Assembly: GCA_947095585.1 (NCBI GenBank)
Contig: OX352761.1
Span: 109,169,890-109,233,889 of the forward strand
Length of the DNA stretch: 64,000 nucleotides
Direction of reading: 5' to 3'
Source: Nephrocerus scutellatus
Lineage: Eukaryota > Arthropoda > Insecta > Diptera > Pipunculidae
The notes beneath the pieces were generated by a model, which was not told where the DNA came from, made no database searches, and saw only the letters and a program-made list of their open reading frames with translations. The stretch's first letter is position 1, and each line of letters opens with the position of its first letter. Made by a program: the position numbers and the translations under genes. This document shows positions 32,152-42,872 of this stretch, in pieces.

Positions 32152-33236
32152 GTCACGATTGTACTACAATAGCACGGATTATCGATGTCGCGATGATTAC
32201 TACTCTTCGGGAGCAACAAGTCGACTGAGTTCGTCATCGCCATCGCCATCGTTGCAGCTGCAACAGCAGCAGCAGCAGCAGCAGCATCATCAGCACCAAC
32301 ACCAGCATCAACATCAACATCAACAACATCATCAGCAGCAGCATCATCATCATCATCAGCAGCAGCAGCAGCAGCATAATCAGCAACAGCATCAACAACA
32401 CCAGCAACCTCAAACCTTACAGCAACAACATCAGCAGCAACATCATCATCAGCCACACCAGCAACATCATCACCACCACCACCAACCACAACAACAACAA
32501 CAACAACAACAACAACAGCAACCGCAGCAACATCATCTTAATCACCTCCATCAGCAACATCAACACCAACATCAACAGTCGCACCTGCAACATCACCATT
32601 CTACCACCGCTGCCGCCGATTATGTTGACGAAGTGTTAAATTGTGTCGGTGTAGGCGTAACTGTGGGCAACAACAGTCGTGTTAATGTTGCAGCGACACA
32701 AACCCCCAACGGTAATGATAATTGCGAACAACAATTGTTGGTCGTTGCATCGTCATCGTCGTCGTCGACTTCCTCGTCGTTGTTCTCGTCGTCGTCGTCG
32801 GTGTCGTCGACGTGTTCGTCTGGTATCGGCGTAGGCGTGGGCCTTGGTGTTGGCTTAGGCGTTAGTGGGGGAGTCGTGGCCGGTAACAATACATCATTGA
32901 CAGCAGCAGGAGGACCGCCCGTTTTGTATACGGTTCATCGGGTGGTCACTACGGCCCAAATACAGACGGCCGGTGGTAACACATTTGCCTCGTCCTCGAG
33001 TGTTTCCAGTGTTGTCAGTGCAGTTCGCAACGAGTCTGATTGCTTGGCGGCGGCGGCGGCAACAGTCAACGGACTGACGACCGGTGGTGTTGGTGGTATT
33101 GTCGCCGGCGAGGCTGTTCTGCTTGGCAGCAACGTCGGTGGCGTTATTGGGGTGGGCGCCGGTGGTAGTGCAGTTGGTGCTCTCGGCTCTGTTACTGGTG
33201 GTGGTGCCATTGCAGCAGGTCTTCGTAGTTCACCTG
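32152..33236 (+). CDS. Host gene, second coding exon (Gln/His-rich)
   Basis: The exon follows the acceptor TTTTTGTTTCCAG. It adds residues 124-484 and the first base of codon 485. Residues 124-150 (SRLYYNSTDYRCRDDYYSS) continue the complex Tyr/Arg-rich block from exon 1. Residues ~158-273 are almost only Gln and His with a few Pro, Asn and Leu, encoded by mixed CAG/CAA/CAT/CAC codons, so the amino-acid tract is probably maintained rather than a fresh slippage product. Next come an acidic DYVDEVLN segment, two Ser runs from TCG repeats (about 325-350), a Gly/Val-rich stretch, a complex PPVLYTVHRVVTTAQIQTA segment (about 390), and Gly/Ala/Val repeats to the end. The donor is G|GTAAGT at 33237 (phase 1). 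No enzymatic domain is visible; it should lie in later exons. The reading frame is free of stops for all 361 codons. Confidence 0.85.
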
Positions 33237-33239
33237 GTA

Positions 33240-34430
33240 AGTGAAATGAAACTTCAAAATTTCTAAAATTATATTACACCCACTCCCAACGAGTTCTGAA
33301 TTTTATTAAAACTCCCATGTGCTCTCCTGCTTTTTAAAAGGTACATATTTGGGAAATTATTGTATATTTGTGATAAGATAACGCAAGCACAGTTCTGGCA
33401 CCTTATGACTGACTTTTTAATTTTGCTGCTGATCTAAACATATAGCGAGATTTCTGAAATTAGTGAATGAAATTGGATTAGTGAAGACGATTAGATTTTT
33501 CTAAAAAAGTTGCTTAGGGATTCTAAGTACGGGGCTTATTTCATATCTTTCTCAATTCTATCGAAGAACAGAAGCACCTGCTGTAGAGGTCGATGACTCG
33601 TGCTAATGCTCCCGTTTAGCCTTTTTATAAGGGCGATAGGTACTTACTTTAATTCTTTAAATAAGGCTGTTTTTTCTACAGGATGAGCCATGTGTGAGGT
33701 GTGACGTTACGTCTGCTGTGACTCCTAGATGGGCAAATGTTTTTGGAACAGTTGGTATAGATTTTCAAATTAAGATTAGATTAGATTTTATTTTATTTAT
33801 CATTCGCTTAAATATTAAAACAATTTTATTTGCTACAATATCAAAAAAGCATGACATTGCCGTCTGCTGATTGACAATTAATTCTGTATAATATTTCCTA
33901 ACATCCACTATGCACACATGAAGAAAAATCCCGCAAACGCTAATTGAGTACAAATGCATGCAAAAGTCCAGCATAGCAACACAGCACATGCATGCAAGGA
34001 AATCGAGCGTAGCGACACAGCCAACGCAGTATGTACGAAATAACGGAGGTGACAAAATGCCAGATGGAAAAAACCCAAAAGATTTGCAATGCATAAGCAG
34101 AAGAGAAAACAACAACAACACGAGAGAGCTGAGAGAGCTGCAAAGCTGCAAAATCCACCAAGGGGCAGAACGTATTAAAGGAAAGACACAAGAAGAATTG
34201 CTCTTTCCTGCATGATCAGTGACACGGTTCACACGGATGGCATCGGCAGTAACACTGAAATACCAACTGCAAATAGGAGAAGTGAACATCTCAGGCTCGG
34301 AAGCTAAAACTAATACCCTGGAATATCCAACACCAAACTTGGGAATGAAGTCGGCGACGGAGCAATTTTGGCGACAGGATACGGGTCAACAAAGGTTGAT
34401 CATATATCAGATTAGTCGAGTCCTCTCAGT
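33240..34430. other. No gene recognised
   Basis: A 174-codon minus-strand ORF (33765-34289) is Cys/Phe/Leu-rich without domain pattern, and the opposite strand has A-rich, LTR- or leader-like text (AACAACAACAACACGAGAG, GAGAGCTGAGAGAGCTGC). A degraded LTR is possible but I cannot show paired ends. Confidence 0.35.
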
Positions 34431-34437
34431 GTGTCCT

Positions 34438-34850
34438 TTTAAATCCCCTTTCTTGGTTTCGAGACTCTGGCGGGATTTACCATCTCGAAACCAGGAAAAT
34501 CTTGATAGGGTGAGATTTTCCCTTGTAAGGTGTAGAGACCCTTCGGCATCAGGACTCTGGCGGGCCTTACAGGACTCCATCCTGAAGTTCGTTCTCTTTT
34601 AGGGCCTAGTTTTAAATCAGGAGAGAGTGAGCAGTGGAACCCTTCCGCTTTCGACTGATCCCAGTTTAAATCCCCTTTCTTGGTTTCGAGACTCTGGCGG
34701 ACCCTACAGGACTCCATCTCGAAACCCGGAAGATCTTGATAGGGTGAGATTTCCCTTTTAAGGTGTAGAGACCCTTCGGCTTCAGGACTCTGGCGGGCCT
34801 TACAGGACTCCATCCTGAAGTTCGCTCTCTTTCAGGGCCTAGCTCTCCGC
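34438..34850. repeat. Tandem duplication of a ~232-bp unit with half-repeats
   Basis: The unit starting AAATCCCCTTTCTTGGTTTC at 34440 recurs at 34672. Each unit itself holds two related halves built on GACTCTGGCGGGCCTTACAG and GACTCCATCC (near 34467, 34553, 34690 and 34786). The minus-strand ORFs of 124 and 149 codons across it are products of the repeat. Function unknown; it may belong to a retroelement leader or LTR. Confidence 0.75.
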
Positions 34851-35129
34851 TTAGTAGAAGGTGAGCAGTGAAAGACCTGCTGTTTTCAACTGAATCCGGT
34901 AGAGAAAAATTCCCCAAAACACTCTCCTGAGCGAAGAGCAACATTCTTGCCCGTATCACGTCGCTACGAACACCGAGTCTGCTGCTGAGGAACCTGGAGC
35001 GGCAGTAGTGCAACAAGAAAAGTAATATAATTGAAGTTTTACGAATTTTGTAACGAAAACAACCGTCTATAAGTTCAAAGGCAAACGACCGTGGACGGCG
35101 GCGAACGTACCTCACCCAATTTACCTCTT

Positions 35130-35815
35130 ACAGCATCCTAGTACTTGTACGTCCGGTATAAAATCAGTCCAGAAAAAGTGTCTTCTCGTTTCCCTCAGCA
35201 TCGGGCACCTTCCAATGAAATGTTAGACATCTTTCTTTTCATTTTTCTTTATTACAGTTTCTGCCACCTCCTCTCTTAAGTTTCATTACCTTAGATTTCT
35301 CCCAGTTAACTACTAAGCCCCATAATTGGCATTATTAATATAAAGATAAACAGCCGCTGGAGAGTATTGGGAGTGCACGCAAACATAACTATGACTTCTG
35401 CGAACATCAGGGCCTTGATCAATGTACCTGCGAACTCTATACCTCAGGGTAGAAAATCGATTAGGTCTTCAATGAAGAGCGCAAACAATTCCGGAACTAA
35501 AGAACATCCTTGCCTTAATCCAGCCTCCGTTTGGAACCACTCTGAATATTCTTCCCTATCTTACACAGCCCATTTTGTGTCTTCATACAAGTTTTTTAGT
35601 GCCCTGCCAAATTTGAGTAACATCCCTATACCATAAAGCTTGTAAAACAATGCATTTCGGTCTACTGTGTCGAAGGCTGCTCTGAAGTCTATAAAGAATA
35701 CATATAGTTTTTTCTGTCCCGCGCGGAAGAGCTCCGCAATACGAATGTATGATCAACGGTCGAATATCCTGATCAAAAACCTGCTTGAAATTCTTTTCAT
35801 TAATCCATGTCTGCT
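35130..35815 (-). mobile_element. LINE RT and C-terminus (family VI)
   Basis: The minus strand carries FIDFRAAFDTVDRNALFYKL (catalytic-Asp block, 35690-35630), KNLYEDTKWAV, EAGLRQGCSLVPELFALFIEDL (RQGC block, 35540-35480), LIKALMFAE and IVMFA (the YADD-equivalent reduced to FAEVIVMFA), and a C-terminal HFIGRCPMLRETRRHFF knuckle (35225-35180). This RT type, ending in a 'HF..CP' motif, differs from the other families in the window. The catalytic second Asp is mutated. Confidence 0.8.
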
Positions 35816-37412
35816 GCAGTGGACCCGGGGTAGTTAGGATTGCACTACTTCAAATTCGCGCTTCACTATTTGAATTGAGGGCTCAATGTTGGATATTCTG
35901 CTCTTAGACGTGGCCACCATTTATTTTGTGTTGCTCTCATTTATGTGCAGCCTCATATTACGTGCCGCCCGCTCGATCTTCATATAAGCTTCCTGTGATT
36001 CTACCAACGATGTCAACGTCGTCTGCGTAAGTCAGTATCTTGATTTTTGGACACAAATGGAAGGGACCTACAATTTAAGGCCGGACCGCGAAAAATTCTT
36101 TTGGTTATACTGGGATTCGAACCACGAACCCCTGATCAGTAGCCATGCGCTTTTCCAATGAGCCACGGCGCCTTTCTTGAAGGATAAAGGAGAAAATCTT
36201 ATACGTACGGTACTCAACAACGTTATACCACGATAATTGAAGCATGATGTGAAATCTCCTTTCTTATGTATGGGGAATAGGATGCCTCTTCGCCAGTCTT
36301 CTGGCATTGCTTTTTCCTCTCATACTTGCACTTTTATTTCATGAATTGATTGGTGTATTGTGGGTTACCATCTGATCCCGGTGCCTTATTATTTATATCG
36401 CTCTGCTAACTTCGTCCATGTTTGGTAGGGGCAGCATAGTGTAGTCTTCGACCATTGGTGAAACCTCCAATTCCTCAGTTAACTGGTCATTTAGTAATTC
36501 ATGAAAGTGCTCTTTCCATCGCTCTAAGATGCCTTTGAGATCGGCGATCAAATAGCCCTCATTGTCTTTGCAGTATGTGCAACGCGGTGTATATTGCGTC
36601 ATACTGCGCACTTTTTGGTAGAACTTTGTTATGATGCAATGCGCGCTCGGAGTACTATACCAAAAACAAGATTGTGGTCCAAGTCGATGTTGGCACCTCG
36701 GTACGATCGTATCGTCATCAGATTTCAGTTGTGGTGGTGGTCTATCAACACGTCGTCTATCTGGTTGCGAGTGGCTCCATCAGCAGATACCCAGGTGGAT
36801 TCCACTTGCACTCGCAACGACCAAATTATGGCTTGCTGCCATCTCTATGACTCCATAGTTTGTTGTTTGTCATTAGTTTTATCGTGTAAACTATGGGTAC
36901 CAAAATGTACTGTCTGAATACTGGCTCCCTATTTATATGTTTGCATTCATATCCCTCAGAATGATTTTTACGTTATACTGAGGTCAGGCGTGGAGTTCCC
37001 GTTCGGCTGATTCTTATTTTTTATCATCTGGGGAATTCGTTGTAGGCTATGAGGCTTATGTTTATGAGGCAGCTGTTCATTTACTGCTTTAGAAACCCTA
37101 TCCCGAGCATATGATGTCTTACATGACAGCTGTAATATATGTCATACTTTGATTTTTGTAGAACACCATTCCCCGTCCCTCCTGAATAGCTGTTATGTCA
37201 GCACTATATTTGGATCGGGTATCGGCCAGGTGCTGTGCAGCTTCAGCTCTATACAGTGAGCGTACGTTTCATGAGAAAATTCTTAAATTGCTTAGCCGTT
37301 TTCATTTCCGTCATCGTCGTTCATCAGTGTGTCCGAGGCTGATTTGTTGTTCCCTAATAAAGTTTTTTTACGGGTGTGGTTATTAGCCTCGCGCCAACCT
37401 TACATTGAAGGG
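35816..37412 (-). mobile_element. Family I LINE, interrupted by a SINE
   Basis: Endonuclease part at 37412-36620 (degraded), linker at 36611-36393 (TPRCTYCKDNEGYLIADLKG and RWKEHFHELLNDQLTEELEV), RT entry at 36307-36190 (EDWRRGILFPIHKK, NYRGITLLSTV), then a SINE at 36172-36041, and an RT part with the YADD region and CNP-like C-side at 36035-35816. Part of the RT between the two halves is missing. The left edge abuts the family VI LINE; the right edge equals that of the copy at 1-1812. Confidence 0.85.
36041..36172 (-). mobile_element. SINE, third copy (internally deleted)
   Basis: It starts GGCGCCGTGGCTCATTGG on the minus strand, keeps box B (GGTTCGAATCCC, 36123-36112) and the end-part TAAATTGTAGGTCCCTTCC and ATTTGTGTCC, but has lost about 70 bp of the body and the terminal tail. 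No clear target duplication remains because the flanking LINE is itself deleted here. Confidence 0.85.
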
Positions 37413-39335
37413 ACAAATCTTAATTTTTACTGTTTTTGGAGACTGTGGATTTGGCTTTTTTAGTACCTGTTTTAATGGCAACTATTTCTGCCCAAAATAG
37501 GCATACGTATATAAGGCATCGAAATTGACTTGTGTAAGAGAAAAAGTCTGAAAATCGGAAAAGACAAGAAAACAAAGCTTTTTTTTTATTACACGAAACT
37601 CAATTTTTTGTGTGGATACACTTCGTGATTTTGTTTTTACATCCTCCGAATAATTCGATATATCAAGGTCCTCGAAATATATTTCGATATAGCTTCATTT
37701 CATTGCATGAAATTACTCAGCGGTAAACGTAAACTTTTACACAAAACTAAAAGAGGTCAAGGCACATATTTTTTTTAAAAACCATAATAATACTGTTTTG
37801 TTTATTGAATTAAAATCATGATCACCACAACAATAATGGACTCCGCCATCGAATGCAAGGTCATCTGCGAGTAAATAATTTATCCGCTTGAGGACTTGAA
37901 TAGGAAATCAAAGCAAACTTTCAACGGCTTCTCTGAAATTGATTTATTTCCTTGTTGTATTACATCACAAGTTATTCAAAAGCAGTTGCACTGAGTAACT
38001 TTATATGCCCCAGCATCCTTCGCTGGAGTACAGTTAACGCACAAAAGATTCCACTTTTCTCAAGGCGAAATAGCATCTGAGTAGCATAAAAGTTTAATTG
38101 GCTCACTGCTTGCTGGCTTTATGTGGTATGGCAGCTATAAAGCATACAAATAATTGGAATAATATTGAATCACAGTGCGCAGTGTTTGTCCAGAATCATC
38201 ACTACCATCATCATCATCACAATCCTTGGCAACATCAACAACAACACAATTATATGCAGCGCTCGATTGTTTTGTTTGTTTCTCTGGCTGATCCGACCCG
38301 ACCCGACCCGGCCCAGCTTCATCCTATGCCATTTCTCCGCAGTATATAATATTTCGATTAATTAAAAATTAAAAAGATCATCGTAGCCAATTTCAAATTA
38401 AAACAATCGCAAACGCACACCGATGCATTGAAAAAATTCTCCTATTTGCCAGATTGCATTGTCATTGAAAAGATGATACTTGGCCGCTTTGAATTGAAAG
38501 CGTAAGTGGAGCGGGGCGCTATGTTGGTTGGTTGGTCGGTCAAAATGTTTGATATGAATCTCCATTTAATCCGCCCGCGGGAATTGCACATTGCGATTGC
38601 AATTACCCGTATTACCCGTAGTACTCAAACCAAAAAGTGCAATTGTTATATGCAAATAATAATGTGAATTGTGTGTTTTGTTTTTATCCAATATTTGATT
38701 TCGTCCTTTCTACTTCTTCCACCATATTTTTTTTGCTAATTTATTACACAAAGCATATTTATACAGACAACGTGGAAATATTTTATGCATGCGTGCGCAT
38801 TCAAATCTACATAATACACAGCAAATAAAAAATAACCGCAATAAATTAAATTTTAATGAGAAACCAACTACCGCACTTGCATTGCATTGCAATGAATAAT
38901 TAATCCTTTTTTGTCCAAAACGTATTGCTTTTGTTTCCCCCATTAACAAACTACAAAATTGTTGTAATTTGTTTGGTTATTTAAAAAACATTCACCTCAT
39001 TTCCATATCTACATACACTTGACCCAATTTTGATATCAAAGAAGTCTTTGTTCTGATGGTATATCAGGTATATCTTTTGCGTGCATCCCAAGATAACTAA
39101 GAGCAGATTCTTTCATATTTTAAAAAAAAACTATAATAAGCACAACAATTAAGCGAATGAATCGTTACGAAGGAAGCTATTTTATTTTGTAAAAGAAAAA
39201 GCCGCAAATAGCTAGCGCAAACCTGTGGAGAAGCGTCCATATAAACCGATTCACACCGAGTTACCTTTTAGTTATGCTATAATTTTTATAACAAAGTTAT
39301 TCTTTTGCTTTTCATTTTTATATTTCACCATTTTA
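37413..39335. other. No gene recognised; 1.9 kb
   Basis: AT-rich DNA with simple-sequence spots: CAT/CAA-rich at 38195-38250 and GACCC repeats at 38292-38312. ORFs up to 83 codons lack domain character. Confidence 0.5.
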
Positions 39336-39759
39336 AAACCAGGGTCCGGTGCTGGCCTCCCGCAATTTATTTATCAGTACCAATTTTGAGGTCATGTTCA
39401 GTTTGGCATTCCCAAACTCTGCGCGCTATCTATTCTAAGCTATATTTACAGCCTAGGCTTGCCTACCTCGTTGTCCTCTTTCATAAATCCTACCATAGAT
39501 AACTTTCCGATAAGGATTCTTTTAGTTTATAAGAACTAGATATCCAGCCAACTGGAACATACCCAGCTTGTCTTTGCATAATGTCGTCGTCGTCGTCGTC
39601 GCAATAATACTTATATTATAGAGTCATTAGAGAGTATCCGGAATCGTCCTTCCTAACAACGGAACCTATAATTATGCGTAAGACTTCCCTCTCGAATGCG
39701 GCTAAGAGGTCAAAATGTTTTTTTGTAAGCACCCAAGTCTCAGATATATATATATAATA

Positions 39760-41456
39760 CTAGCTTTCCGCCACCCGAACACATGAACCACCGCCATGCC
39801 CTTACTACCACGGTAGGGGTGTACTATTGCCTAAACCTAAACAAAGCGCCAGCTTTCGGATCGTATTCGCACTATGTGGTGTATCGATATTTTGTTAAGA
39901 CGCATATTTTGTGAAAGTTTCAGCTCAATCGGCTGCCTAGTTTTGAGGTTTCGAAAAATGATGAGTACCGAACCAACTTTCAGTTGTAAATTGTGCGGTG
40001 GCAAGCCAGGCATATCCAATGAGTATAAAAATTCAGTTGGATAGTTGGTTGCTTCGTTTTCTTTTGTTACACAGTCGATAGATTTGAAGGAATGCAGTGG
40101 ACCAACGATTAGATTTTGAATTGTGAAGTTTAAGTGATCCACATTTTTGTTCTTTGCCTCAAGAATTACTCGTTCACTCAACCAATTGTAATATTTGTAG
40201 TTAGCAATGATGTTCGGGAACACTTTGTTGATAAGCTCGTTCGTTGAGACGAAATTGCAAAAATTCGGCGGAAACGAAATCAATCCGTTCGATTCGTCGA
40301 CAGGAATACGGCCGTTACCGATAGTCAGCAATTGCTTGGTAAAATCTATGGCAGATGGATCGTTTAGCAATGCAACTCGCATGTTTGTCGTCAGCAGAAG
40401 TTTCTTCACATAGCGTCACAAAGTCGATGATTGGAGGCAAGCCTTGGAATGACTGGTAGTGTTTGACGGAAATTGCCAGACAGTAGAATCATTGCGCATA
40501 TCTTTTATAGTTCGATTGACTGTTTCCAATGCGCGTTTTTGCGCCATTGTACATTCATCCCAAATGATATTTTTACTGGCTACCAAAACTTTGGCCATTG
40601 CTGAGTGTATTGCAATGTTGCATGCCAGTTTTTTCAGTCGTTTGAAGGTTTAGAAGAAGCAACTGCTACAGCAATTTCCTGGCCAAAACAGTGGCCAAAA
40701 TGGCATGAGGAATGTCTTCCCAGTTCCACCGAGAGCGCATCGAGGAAAAATAAGCCACCATTTCCATCATCAATTGCCTTCATTAACGTATCGTACACTT
40801 ACTTCAGTTGGGGGTTCAACATGCGTTCGAACTGATTGTGTCAATGCATCGTATTCACGTTTCATTTCTCGATTGAAAGCGTCGTTCAGTCCACGATATG
40901 ACGTTGGCATTCCTAACTTGACTAACAAATGAGGTAACACATGTCTTCGATCTAAAGAAAAGCCTGGTTAGATGTATCTCCTTATTCACCTCGAAATCGG
41001 GATTCCCTGAACTGACATTTGAATTTGATGTAAAATGTCTTCTGACATGTCATCCTTGTACTTGTTACACAGTTCACGTGGACTCGATGGGAAGCATGTC
41101 AAATGAATGATAGGATGATCAGAAACCGCATCGTCCTTGTCCAACAAATGAAAGATCATAAAATCGGTCCAGCCATTCTTGAGATGTCATCGCGGACTTT
41201 TTGAGTTCTATAATTTTTTTTATAGAAAGCAGCGTTCGTAAAAAACGCATTCGCTCGACCGTTTTTCGTCGACTTTAGTTATTTAGTTACAAATTTGAAA
41301 GAACTTTTTATTTAAACGGGATAATATATATCCTATGTTTACCCTGAAAAACAATTCTTGAATACTGGTAAAAGAATTTTTGAAATCGGTCCAGTAGTTT
41401 CGAAGATTACCTCCTACATACAAACCAATATTTCCTCTTTATAATATTAGTACAGA
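39760..41456 (-). mobile_element. Helitron with helicase remnant (H3 type, 1.7 kb)
   Basis: On the minus strand it starts TCTGTACTAATATTATAAAG after an A (41457) and ends GGTGGCGGAAAGCTAG before a T (39759): TC and CTAG ends with A|T insertion and no target duplication. The 5' end resembles Helitron ends known from many insects. It encodes the C-terminal Pif1-like helicase portion but no Rep (HUH) domain is visible, so it is a deletion derivative. Confidence 0.85.
39837..41220 (-). pseudogene. Helitron Pif1-type helicase, 5'-truncated and frame-broken
   Basis: On the minus strand the helicase can be traced in order: a LCNKYKDDMSEDIL region upstream (about 41070), LPHLLVKLGMPTSYRGLND (40925-40870), DTLMKAIDDGNGGLFFLDA followed by LGGTGKTF (Walker A, about 40740-40715), VASKNIIWDECTMAQKRALE (Walker B WDEC, 40580-40520), a damaged stretch, then an open 190-codon ORF (40409-39837) with KKLLLTTNMRV, LLTIGNGRIP, IVGPLHSFKSIDC and LPPHNLQLKVGSVLIIFRNL. 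The LQLKVG block is conserved in eukaryotic Helitron helicases. Stops separate the Walker boxes from the long ORF. It belongs to rolling-circle replication of the transposon, not to a host gene. Confidence 0.87.
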
Positions 41457-41839
41457 TAACTGGTTATACTATTATTGTCATACACATTAGCAGCTTGTCA
41501 TACTTATTAGCAGCTTAGATGGCTTATTGAAATTCTTTAAATTCGCGCTCCACTATCCTAATTAAGGGACCAATGTAGGATTTTCTATTCTCAGGCGTCT
41601 GCGTAAGCCATTATATACATGATGATTGTTTTTTTTTTTTGCCATTACATCAGATTCTTGGATCACTTTGTCCAATGCCGGGTTAAAGAAAACGCAGTCC
41701 TGTCCATCCCGTTGTCGGAGCACGTTAAAGATGTTGAATGGGATTGATAGTGATCCAGACATCTTTAAATGGCTTATAAATAAACAAAAAGAGACGTAAT
41801 ATTATCTCTCACCAGACATCTGGAGCATCTAGGAGGAAG

Positions 41840-42625
41840 ACTCTTAGAAGAGGCAAGTATCCCCGCATGGAGAAGCCATTAAACAACTGGTTTGTAGAGC
41901 AACGCAAAAAAAAAATGTCCAGTCGGTGGGGATTGTGGCACGCTGATATTAACGAAACAGAAGGTAGCTTTCATGCCAGCTCCGGGTGGTTATTTGGATT
42001 TAAATCTCGTTTCGGAATTCGACTGTCCAGCGAAAAACTGTCATCGGATACCCAAGCAATTGAACCATTTGTTGATATTAGCTGTTGGGAAGGACGACAT
42101 CACTCAGTTTTTAAAAACGTTGACTTTAAAAGATGCTATATCATTTTTAATACTTGCTTGGAATCAGCTGCAGGTAATTGTCATAGTGATATGTTGGAAG
42201 CCTTTATTAGAATGCCTTAATGCAAAAGGGCCAAGTGAAAGTGATGATGTTCCTTTGTGCTTATTTCGACAAAAATATTGCAGGAAAAATATACAGAAGT
42301 CCATAACAAACAGAGTTTACTGCAAGTTGTTATCCCATTATTCATGTTCATTTAGTTGTTAAATTGATATTAAAAATGGAATGCAATCGAAGCCGAGGAA
42401 CCGATTCCTTTATTTGAAAGATGTCGAGAATATTGCAGAATCTGACGATGACGACCAAGGCGAAATACAGATCACAAATCCTGTAAAAGCTAGTGAAGCT
42501 ATTGAAAGTTTCGATAAAGCGATCGCATGGGCCAAGGCCAACACTATTGATTATGCTGTACGCCAGCATTGCGAAGTCTACGCGAAAAAGCGGCGGTCCA
42601 AAAGTCCAAAATTTTGCTTATGAAC
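41840..42625 (+). mobile_element. pogo/Tigger-like transposase remnant
   Basis: The plus strand carries MEKPLNNWFVEQRKKK (41867-41915), which matches the second helix-turn-helix (CENP-B/Tc5 type) of Tigger/jerky transposases. It continues with SFHASSGWLFGFKSRFGIR and EKLSSDTQAIEPF (41965-42075). The DDE catalytic core is almost wholly deleted: the next recognisable block is DDITQFLKTLTLKDAISFLI then AWNQL (42090-42170), which lies after the core. The acidic/Ala-rich C-terminal tail ends the element (DDDDQGEIQ, KASEAIESFDKAIAWA, 42430-42540). Two or three frameshifts. Terminal repeats were not found. Confidence 0.75.
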
Positions 42626-42811
42626 CCACATTGCTGGCCCTACATCTTGATTACTTCATACATAAACTTAACCGTACATGTAAAGACAGCATTATATGGC
42701 AACTGGCAACAGCACTGTCGTATATCACATTTGCGGAATCATATCATGCCTACTTTTATGAGTAATCCAGATTATCAATGCGCTGAAAAAAAAATTGTTT
42801 CGTTTTTCGGA

Positions 42812-42872
42812 CGGGCCGGGATTTGGACCCGTTGTCCTCCAAGTGGGAGCTTGCACCACCGACACTGAATTA
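42812..42872 (-). repeat. tRNA-like fragment (possible second SINE type)
   Basis: On the minus strand: GTCGGTGGTGCAAGCTCCC, ACTTGGAGGACAACGGGTCC, AAATCCCGGCCCG. The T-arm CGGG-TCCAAAT-CCCG with a box B-like sequence is good; the acceptor stem and D-arm do not fold, so it is not a functional tRNA. It may be a tRNA pseudogene or SINE head unrelated to the main SINE here. Confidence 0.35.

Larger units (their letters stand above)
39340..41800 (-). mobile_element. Family I LINE, split by a Helitron
   Basis: The RT C-terminal part lies at 39340-39742 (minus strand; remnants of the RWxGH, SKKHFDLLAAFE-like and YGSE region) and the part with LRQRDGQDCVFFNPALDKVI and the YADD region lies at 41457-41800. 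The two halves are contiguous in other copies (for example 16960-17400). Between them sits a complete Helitron. A TA repeat (39744-39757) flanks the insertion point and a TCG run occurs at 39583-39601. Confidence 0.8.

Noticed and set aside
32136..32889. Minus-strand ORFs rich in Ala/Asp/Val, Leu/Met and Asp
   Set aside because: They are antisense readings of the CAX and TCG repeats in exon 2; base composition alone explains them.
33765..34289. 174-codon minus-strand ORF with many Cys/Phe/Leu
   Set aside because: No signal of any family, no matching splice context, and composition fits AT-rich antisense reading.
39837..40409. 190-codon ORF as a host helicase gene
   Set aside because: It lies between exact Helitron ends, lacks the Walker boxes in frame, and matches the transposon-specific helicase tail.
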